Below are positions 56,702 to 64,000 of a stretch of DNA of 64,000 nucleotides, in pieces (positions within the stretch are counted from its first letter, which is position 1; every line of letters starts with the position of its first letter). A program made the position numbers and the translations under genes. Location of the stretch: the NCBI GenBank assembly GCA_021234155.1, contig JAJEKV010000079.1, forward strand, positions 3,198,261 through 3,262,260, read 5' to 3'. This stretch comes from Isoetes taiwanensis. Lineage: Eukaryota; Streptophyta; Lycopodiopsida; Isoetales; Isoetaceae. The notes beneath the pieces were generated by a model. That model worked only from the letters and a program-made list of their open reading frames with translations. It was not told the origin of the DNA and searched no databases.

Positions 56702-58377
56702 TGGCGTCCAAAGACAATATACGCCCGGGGCGTATATTGTTATGCTGCCACGCCAGACACGCCACCCCGATTGACGTGTACGCCAACGTATAGCCAAGTG
56801 GGTAGCCCCTAGGGGGCAACTTGCTAAGAATGTGCATTAGTATTAATGTGCACATTTTCCAATGTACACATTAATGTGGGCACACATTTCCATGTGGCCA
56901 CTTGATGCCAAGTGGGCCATACCCATAGGTGCAATTAATGTGCACATTTTCCAATGTACACATTCATTAATGTGCACACATTTCCATGTGGGCACATTTG
57001 GCCACCTAGCCCTTAAGGGCAAGTGGGCCCATTTCCAATTATCCCACATGCCAAAAGGGGATAATTGGAAACCCTAGCCAACCCCCTTGCCTATATAGGG
57101 TTGGAAACCCTAGCTAACCTAATTTTCGATTTTAGGGCTTGAGGATCTACTTGTTTTGGCGCCAAATTAAAACCGCATCCCGAACTGACATTTGGGAGAA
57201 TTGCATCCTTAGTTTCTCCGGGTTCGGCGTTTGCCGGGATGGTCGAGCTCGGTCGAGGAGCCCCTCAAGGATCGGGTATTTGGTCAATTAGATAGTCTAA
57301 ACCCTATTTTAGTCATTGAATGGTGAGGTTTAGCCTATTAGATTGGCCCCAAAGCCCCTCTAGATCTCTAGATAGCAGATTCTAACTAAAGAACCTAACT
57401 CTATGTTGTAGATTAGATTTAGTTCTTTAGTTCTCGCATGGAAGTATGTGGATGATGCATCTCTATGAACTCCTTGTATTGGGAAGGGGGGTAGAGACCT
57501 AAAAGCTTTGTAGTTGATGCTCCTAGAGTAGCCTCTCTAGCACAACTTGTAGATGCGCCAGGTGCCACAAGAGCCACACCGGTTGTGGGTGAAGGGGGCC
57601 GACCGGCTTATAAGGAGGTTCATGTTCGACTCTTGAACGACCCCTATGGTGTGTTAGTACCTTAGGGGTCCTTGTGACTAGGTCTAATGGCTTGCCACCT
57701 GCGTGTGGGCAAGGCATGGGCTCGACACTTCGTGAGGTGGTGAATATGACCTTCCATTGAGTTCAAGTCGGACACGAGGCGTTGGCCCTCTAGTCACCTT
57801 GAGTCAGCATTGTAGATCTCGGAGGGAGAAATCCCTACCGCCCCATCGGAAATCGGGAGATGTAACCCAGGATATAGCCCCTTGGCTATGCATCCGTGGG
57901 CCTCTGATCCAGTCCCAACACTTTTCAGCCTACTCGCAAAGTGTGCAATGGGAGGGGCGGATGGAGTGGACAACCCAATGCCATGTTCTTATGCCGCCCA
58001 AATCCATCGCCATGAATTACATGCGCAATGAACTCGAGACCCAAGCTTGTCGGGCCCATCCCCGTATGCGAGCCTTGGGTAGGATTCCCTATGGGATGTG
58101 CCGATCTTTGTCTATGCGGTATGTGGAGGACCATCCTTCGTGATGGTCATATGATGTTGATGTATGTGCTACCGACATGTATGTTTACGCTTCCGCTGAC
58201 TAGGTAGGCCCCGAGGGAGGCGGGGTGCAATGACCCTTCCACTCTTCCCACCGGAACCCGTCACCGGTTTGCGGTGTCATGTGGAGGGCCCCGTATTAGC
58301 ATGGAGCTGGTATGGGGATGAACTCTGTTTGTATACGGTGAGGGCACCGTATATCACCAGTAGGGGACGCGTCCGCG
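56702..58377 (+). repeat. 5' LTR of copy 2
   Basis: About 1,676 bp, colinear with both copy 1 LTRs. TATA-like CTATATAGGG at 57,091-57,100, shared GGTAGAGACCT block at 57,473-57,500. The first 25 bp and the last 10 bp are altered relative to copy 1. Confidence 0.85.
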
Positions 58378-58378
58378 G

Positions 58379-58389
58379 TGGTATCGAGC
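58379..58389 (+). promoter_or_regulatory. Primer-binding site, copy 2
   Basis: TGGTATCGAGC after the LTR. It is the same one-base-short form of the initiator tRNA-Met site as in copy 1. Confidence 0.7.
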
Positions 58390-58582
58390 TATGTTCTTGG
58401 AGACCAAGAGCAAAGCACGGCCATGTTCCCGGTAGCACTAACTTGATAGGATCCTCAAACCCTTAAAAAAATGAGAAATTTTTTTCTCATTTTGTAGTTT
58501 ATGCTAAGCTAGTAATGGTTAAAAAGAATAGAAACGTAAAAAGACTAAAATTGATGAGCCAACATCCAAAAGTAGGAGGATG

Positions 58583-58645
58583 GTCTCACACCGTCGCGCC
58601 AGACGATTTCTACATTCTAGAAACGGGCCGGGTATAACGTCTTGA
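58583..58645 (+). repeat. Hairpin iv counterpart, copy 2
   Basis: Left arm GTCTCACACCGTCGCGCCAG and inner ATTTCTACATTCTAGAAA. The right arm is degraded. Confidence 0.6.
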
Positions 58646-58767
58646 ACGATAAACTTTGACACCAAAAAGTTGTAAATTACGTTAAAATATCTTGATAATT
58701 CTAAATTTAAGCTAAGAATTAGTAGATTTAGCATGTTACATGTTAATTTAATAGTGGGCCCCACCAT

Positions 58768-58829
58768 GTCTCACACGTCGCGCCAGATGGGTTTCTAGAT
58801 TCTAGGAATGGGCTGGGCAACGGTGAGAC
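58768..58829 (+). repeat. Hairpin iii counterpart, copy 2
   Basis: GTCTCACACGTCGCGCCAG pairs in part with CTGGGCAACGGTGAGAC. Inner TTTCTAGATTCTAGGAA. Confidence 0.65.
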
Positions 58830-59010
58830 CTTGCTTAATTAGGTGTTTTAGATGCCTTAGACAACCCAAAAGGTAGTTTAAAAGTTGACCTAAAATTGGC
58901 CCTATAAATAGAACTGGACCCTTCCCATTTTTCCCGCCCTTCCCGAGAACTTCGCCAGATTGTCAAAGGCGATCTTACGGCGCCAGCTCCAATCGACGAA
59001 CCGAAAAATG

Positions 59011-60235
59011 ATGGCCCGCGACGGAAGCGCATCGCAAGGAAGCCTAGCCGAAGCGGATCCTCCGGCGCCAGCCGCCCGCCTTTTCACAGATTCTTGGGAA
59101 CGCCTTCTCCACGCCGACGGATCTTCGCCGGCGAGGAATCGTGGTCGGACCGGAGCACCACCAGAGATCTTGGAGGACGACCGGACAGACGCCATGGACG
59201 AGATCCTCAACCTAAATTGCACCCGCCAGAGGAGGTGAAGTGGGGAGAGCAGGAGCAACAATTGGGGACGCCAACCCACGTGAGGAGCAGAGGGAACAAC
59301 AGCAGGAGGGAGCGTGGAAGAGAGGAGGAGCACCACGAACTCACCCCGGAGGAAGAGGTCGATTTAGCACGCCCGGCCCCACAAGTACGGTCAAAGAGCC
59401 ACGGGAGCAGTAGATCAAAGGGTCGAAGACGCCACGGATCCAAGAAGAGGAGGGCCAAGGCCATCAAGGCGTGCAAGAGGAAGCGGGTCAAGGTTGGGAA
59501 GAGGGCGAGAAACTTGTCATCAACGAAATGGGTCGGGAGAGGAGACCCCGCCCCACCACCGACGACATTCGACCAAGACTACGCGTCGGCCAGACATCTG
59601 GGCAAGCTCTTCAAAGCCCCCAGAGTAGAGGAGGAGGTACACGAGAGCTGCACGGCCCAAGAGCAGAGGAGGTCGGCAGTGGGCGGCCCCCACCATTCCG
59701 GACGGATAGAGTCAAGACCCCACTGGCCAAGCAATGGAAGCCTGGCGTGATAGACCCTTTAAAGGTCTATCGAAGAGAATGAGGGAGCACAACGATATAT
59801 GGCTAAGTGGGAGGCCTACAACACCTATTACGAGAGCAGGGTGAGAACGATTGAAGGCGGGCACCCGAAGCGAAGAGCCGACACTAAAGCCCCCTCCACC
59901 AAAGCCCAAGCCCCCACGAGCACCCGGGAAGAAGCGGAACAAGAAGAAACAGGAGGAAGACAGGGCACTCAAGGAGATCCGCCACTTCCAGAAGAGTTAC
60001 GGACTCCACGATTCCGGGCGCCCGTTCGGCGTCCGTCCGAAGTCATTCAAGAATACAACACGTATATGCGGCGTGATGAGGCGAGATGTTCTTGTGTTTG
60101 CAAGAGGCGGCGAAGCCCACTTAGTGAAACATTTTGAAGATTCAACGGCTACCGCACTTGGCACTTGCAAGAGGGTTACCCTCATGAGGCGAGGATATGT
60201 ATCTTGCCAGGCACATCAAGGGCGAACGACCTTGA
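59011..60235 (+). pseudogene. ORF1 with histone H3 remnant, copy 2
   Basis: It starts in the same ATGATGGCCCGC context as copy 1 (here MARDGSASQG). It is open for about 75 codons, then frameshifted several times. The frame 59,851-60,291 keeps the Pro/Lys linker and the H3 start [13 protein letters not shown]. It loses the middle of the fold, then regains AHLVKHFEDS and KRVTLMRRG. The TGA at 60,233-60,235 matches the end of copy 1 ORF1. This second copy shows that the histone domain is a family feature. Confidence 0.8.
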
Positions 60236-60379
60236 GTTTTGTAAATAACTGGGAAAATTTTGTTAATATAAAGAAATTTTTGTGTAAATAAAGTGTCAAA
60301 CCTTGTTTAAATAGGTCAAGATATCGATCCCTAGCTTTTGTTTTAATTAAATTGGAGTTTTGAGCAAAATTGAGACGAT

Positions 60380-60446
60380 GTCTCACACGTCGCGCCAGGA
60401 CAGATTTCTACATTCTAGAAATCGGGCTGGGCGCAACGTGTGAGAC
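60380..60446 (+). repeat. Hairpin ii counterpart, copy 2 (67 nt)
   Basis: GTCTCACACGTCGCGCCAG and CTGGGCGCAACGTGTGAGAC pair almost throughout. Inner ATTTCTA / TAGAAAT. Confidence 0.8.
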
Positions 60447-60581
60447 CATGCCCAAAAATGCCCAAAACAGCTCCAAATCGACCAAGTAAGGGGTCAATTC
60501 TGCCTAACTTTCGATGAGTTTAGTGGAATTACTGACCTTAGATCACCTAAATTGAGTAATCCTAGCCCAATTGGGACCTAT

Positions 60582-60648
60582 GTCTCATCGTCCACGCCGG
60601 GACAGGATTTCTACATTTTAGAAATCGGGCCGGAAACAACGTGAGAAC
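60582..60648 (+). repeat. Hairpin i counterpart, copy 2 (67 nt)
   Basis: The outer arms are degraded (GTCTCATCGTC / AACGTGAGAAC). The inner GATTTCTACATTTTAGAAATC is intact. Confidence 0.65.
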
Positions 60649-60947
60649 CCCGCACCATTTCATCACCAAATGATCTCCAAATTGCACAATAGGTTCATGC
60701 TTGAGTCCTTAGCATGCTCAAACTCTAGAAATATACTTCAAACTTGCAATTGCATCACTTAATAGGTTAGAATTGCCTAATCTCAGTAAGTTCTAAGTCA
60801 CCCAAAAATTAGGGTTTTCCCCTTTTCTATAAATAAGTTCCCCATTTCTCAATTGGTACCCTGCAAATTTGCTCCCCACTGCTTAGGCGATCTTTTCAGC
60901 TCCCGAGGCTTACGCATCCGTTTGATACTCCCTTCCTTGCTAGATCA

Positions 60948-62481
60948 ATGGCTACTGGCTGATTTGGCGATGGTATGCGGCGCCGATGCCGCTCTCTTGA
61001 GGCGGATGTCAACGACATCTTCCAAGTCTTTGTGAAAGAAATCGACATCAAGCTCATGTTGAATGCAACCCCAAACATATAGGCCCGGTGCTAGCGGAAT
61101 TTCGGGCTAGGGTGGGACCCTCCCTTGTCCAAGTCCCCCTTGCATAGGATATGCCCGTTCCCCGCCCGAGTCCCTTCAAGCGGCCTTGGGCGATGTCCCC
61201 AACATCGCCAAATACTTGACTAACAAGGCGAGAGACTACCCGATTACATGGTCCTCGACGCCAAGCGGGACCAAGTACTTCTCTCTTACACCGCCCTAGC
61301 CATCTTCTTATCCCAATTGCCGAGAACCCGATGGGGGCAACCTCTATCCCTCCGATGGAGGTAGACCCCATAGCCGAAAGCAGGAGGAAGAGCAAATCTT
61401 TGCCAAGCAGTATCAACAAGAACGTGAAGCAAGAGAGGAGGGAAGAAGAGCCGGACGACGAAGGATACACAGCTCGGCTTCCGGACGAAGAACGGCGCCA
61501 AGGAGAGCAGGAGCTGATCAATTTCGAAAGCAGAGCAAGACGGGATCGAGTTGTCCCCACTTGGGCTAGGCATCACAAGCCTAGCCCCTATCATCATCGA
61601 CGGAGAGGAGTATCTACTCCTCGGCGACATCCGTAACCTCCCCGAATGTAGGGAGAGGGAGCTCGAGTTGGACTAACCGCTCCACCACCGCGGCGGACCG
61701 ACACCGGACGACTTCATCGTGGGGGGAGCATCAGACTTCCGCCCAAGTGAGGGAGTCCGACACCCACGGGAGGGAGACCTCCCGGACATCCGTGCCTACA
61801 AAGATAAGATAAGGCAATTGATGGACGGCCGGAGCCGCCAACGAGAGGAGGAGTTCCTCGCCCTCCAAGAGCAGATGGGGATCCGTGGAAGACCACAGTA
61901 TCCTAATGCCGGGTCCTTCAATATCACCCTTGCCAAAAGGAGAAGGAATCGACCTCGTGAGGCTCGACCGCGACAATTGAAGATTACGTGGAGCTCAATC
62001 AAGTAGAGGTCGACGAAAGTACGCCGGGCGGCACAGAGTTTGAGGCCAAACAAGCGAGAAGCTTCTACGACACACAACGACAGTGTCGCCGTGGTACTAC
62101 TTACCACCGCTGATGGATGGGAGAATAGCGTAATTCACCGCAAGTTCAGTCCCAGAGGCGAAGAAGGAGTGTTTATGCCGATTGCACTCTCGTGCTTCCT
62201 AAGCAGCATGCTCGAATAGCAAAAAATGTCGACTATGTCGCCTTTAGTCAAGAGGGCAATGGCACTTGACCTCTTCGACCGCCATCCCCCACCGACGCCG
62301 TGGGAGATTAGCAGCGGATCGCGCCCTTACATCCGATCATGAGGGTAGAAGACCCGGTGAGAGCCATCGGGGAGGCTCGCCCGGCAAGCATCATCGAGAA
62401 CTTGGGTCACTTTCGGTAGGGGCGGCCCAAGTTAAGAAGTTTCTTGAAGACAACCCGTCTTACCGGCGATTTCAAGACTAG
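60948..62481 (+). pseudogene. ORF2, copy 2, frameshifted
   Basis: The ATG at 60,948 matches copy 1. Blocks shared with copies 1 and 3 are LEADVNDIFQVFVKEIDI, IIIDGEEYLLLGDIRNLPE, EEEFLALQEQMGIRG with PNAGSFNI, and the C-terminal VKKFLEDNPSYRRFQD ending at 62,481. Function unknown. The three copies together define a protein of about 470-510 residues. Confidence 0.6.
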
Positions 62482-62639
62482 CTAGACTCTTGATCCAGGA
62501 GACTTTTTGTATTTAAAATATTATATGATATATAAATACAATTCTCGCAAGACTTTAAATGTTTTGTTGATGTATTTTGCCCCACAATTATACCAACAAA
62601 CATAAACAATGCAAGAGAACAAATGGAACTAACCATATA

Positions 62640-64000
62640 GCCATTAATCACTTGTGGATGCAGCTAGAGGGCTAAGCTAGGGAACGACAACTGCGAGACC
62701 TTATAGAAGAGCAAACCCCGCCTGGACCACCCCGCAAGGAACCTATTTGAAGATAGGGAACCCATGACCCCAGAAAGTGAGAGATAGCCCGGATGAGGAC
62801 CGGATCCGGGCGGAGATAAAGGCATTAACACCGTCTGCAAAAGGTGGAGGGGTTCCGGGTGGGCAATGCTCGCTTGCCGCAAGCATCAGCCCCGAGGGAA
62901 GGAAGGGACAAGAAGAGGAGCAAGAGAAGGAGATCCCCAACCGAATCTTCCGACTCAAGTTCTGCATCGTGATCCACTGGGGAAGAGGAAGAGTGCCTCG
63001 TGAACGCAACAGAGGGAAGGCAGAGGAACACCCCTGAGGGACGATTAAAGAGATACCGTGGCCTCCGACTACCGTAAGAAGGTAGATTCCGCGACCGGGC
63101 AATGTATGGAAGGTCTGAATCGGAACAGCTTCGAGGGAGAAACGGTGTCGCTTAAAGCAAGAGGCATGGCCGGGCCTAAATGAGCGAGGCAGGAACGAAA
63201 TGCTTATGGCATGAAGGATAAGGACAAAGGCAGAGTTGCAAATAACCAACTTGAAAGGAGCCGGATTTGGTGGAAGGGGTATGCAAAGGCACACCACGGC
63301 AAAAGCAGTGGATGCTTGTAAGTTCGGGGAAGTTTGCTAAAGCCTTCAAAAGCGCCATTACGCCCAAGGGAACATAAGTCCAAAGATGATGCAGCAGTTT
63401 TACAGGTTGCAGCAAGGCAACAAATGGATTTGAAATATACAGAGGAATTCATGAGGCTAAGATCAGTATGTGCCGGGTTGGGAGAGAAGCATGCAAGAGA
63501 AAGCTATATCGAAAATGAATGAGGAGATCCGCAAGCTTGTGAGAGAGCAATAAACCCTAGGACAAGATCGAGGCGTAATCCAAGGCTATAAGCTTGCTGG
63601 GGTGGGACCTCGAATAGCGGGCACAAGCAGCCAAAGACTTCGGTGAGAAAGGCAAGGCGAGGAAGCTATAGCCAGGCAGCACCCAGCCCAACTAGAACCC
63701 AATATGGTGGGAACTGTGGGAAGCAAAGCAGGAGAAGAAGCTGTGTCCTTTAAGGACAAGCAGGAGAAGTCAAACTACTCCAAAGCAAAGGCAATCCTTT
63801 TGCAAAGCGATGCCCAAGGAAAAGAGGCAGGAGTGCATAGAAAAGCGGTTGTGCTTGGTGCTTCAGCCGGGCCATAGGACGACAAAGTAAACCCCCCTAC
63901 GTCATGAGTGCGACCCTAGCTGAGTTGGGAGATTGGGACATCCTGCCGGGGACGCGACGGCGAAAGAGGCCCGCGACTACATTCAGGGGTGAGTGTCACA
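62640..64000 (+). pseudogene. Gag, copy 2, frameshifted and cut by window end
   Basis: Colinear with copy 1 gag in reverse: a Pro/Glu-rich start near 62,700, DYRKKVDS at about 63,065, FAKAFK near 63,340, EFMRLRSVCAGLGEKHARES at 63,450-63,510 and a degraded CCHC region near 63,860. The window ends before the protease. Confidence 0.65.

Larger units (their letters stand above)
56702..64000 (+). mobile_element. Copy 2: histone-bearing LTR element, inverted relative to copy 1, cut by window end
   Basis: From 56,702 on, the sequence is the reverse-complement counterpart of 37,882 down to about 30,600. It comprises 5' LTR, primer-binding site, hairpin pair, ORF1 with H3, hairpin pair, ORF2 and gag. 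Frames are broken throughout. The start TGGCGTCC lacks the first bases of the full TGTGACGTTCC terminus. It interrupts the copia element. Confidence 0.9.

Overview
This is a land-plant nuclear window. The evidence is an NRT1/PTR-family transporter with GT-AG introns, Ty1/copia and Ty3/gypsy retrotransposons with plant-type domains, telo-box-like promoter sequence and an L1-type LINE fragment. The species cannot be read from the sequence. The mass of old nested elements would suit a large genome such as that of a fern, lycophyte or gymnosperm, but that is inference. Apart from the transporter at the left edge, almost every recognisable coding stretch belongs to a mobile element.

Layout: 0.6-3.0 kb is an NPF transporter whose third exon is broken. 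4.2-4.9 kb is a truncated LTR. 4.9-9.8 kb is a decayed Ty3/gypsy element on the minus strand, with an archaeal-type RNase H lying between protease and reverse transcriptase. 10-24 kb has little recognisable coding sequence and several local repeat arrays. 24,624-37,882 is a complete 13.3-kb LTR retrotransposon on the minus strand (copy 1; 5-bp target duplication ATTCC, two LTRs, primer-binding site, polypurine tract), inserted in the middle of an 88-bp perfect palindrome. 38-46 kb holds a solo LTR, a LINE fragment, an array of about 20-bp palindromes and two unrecognised convergent coding regions. 45,961-55,277 is a related but diverged element on the plus strand (copy 3; 5' LTR kept, 3' end lost). 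55,278-56,701 is a copia fragment. 56,702-64,000 is the 5' half of another copy-1-type element on the plus strand (copy 2), cut by the window end.

The main discovery is in copies 1, 2 and 3. The first ORF after the primer-binding site ends in a histone H3 fold. In copy 3 this domain is intact and matches plant H3.3 at about 84 of 98 positions by eye. In copies 1 and 2 it is diverged, with some CENH3-like residues. The order is LTR, primer-binding site, hairpin pair, ORF1 (histone H3), ORF2 (unknown but conserved), gag, protease-RT-RNaseH-integrase and a C-terminal chromodomain. The element therefore carries both a histone and a histone-reader domain. ORF1 is preceded by two hairpins of about 67 nt in all copies, and in copies 1 and 2 a second pair follows it. 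I do not know of a described element with this design.

Caution: LTRs of the same family differ in short blocks at G/C-rich spots while AT-rich stretches agree. Some frameshifts called here may therefore be assembly errors. All alignments were made by eye; no searches were run.
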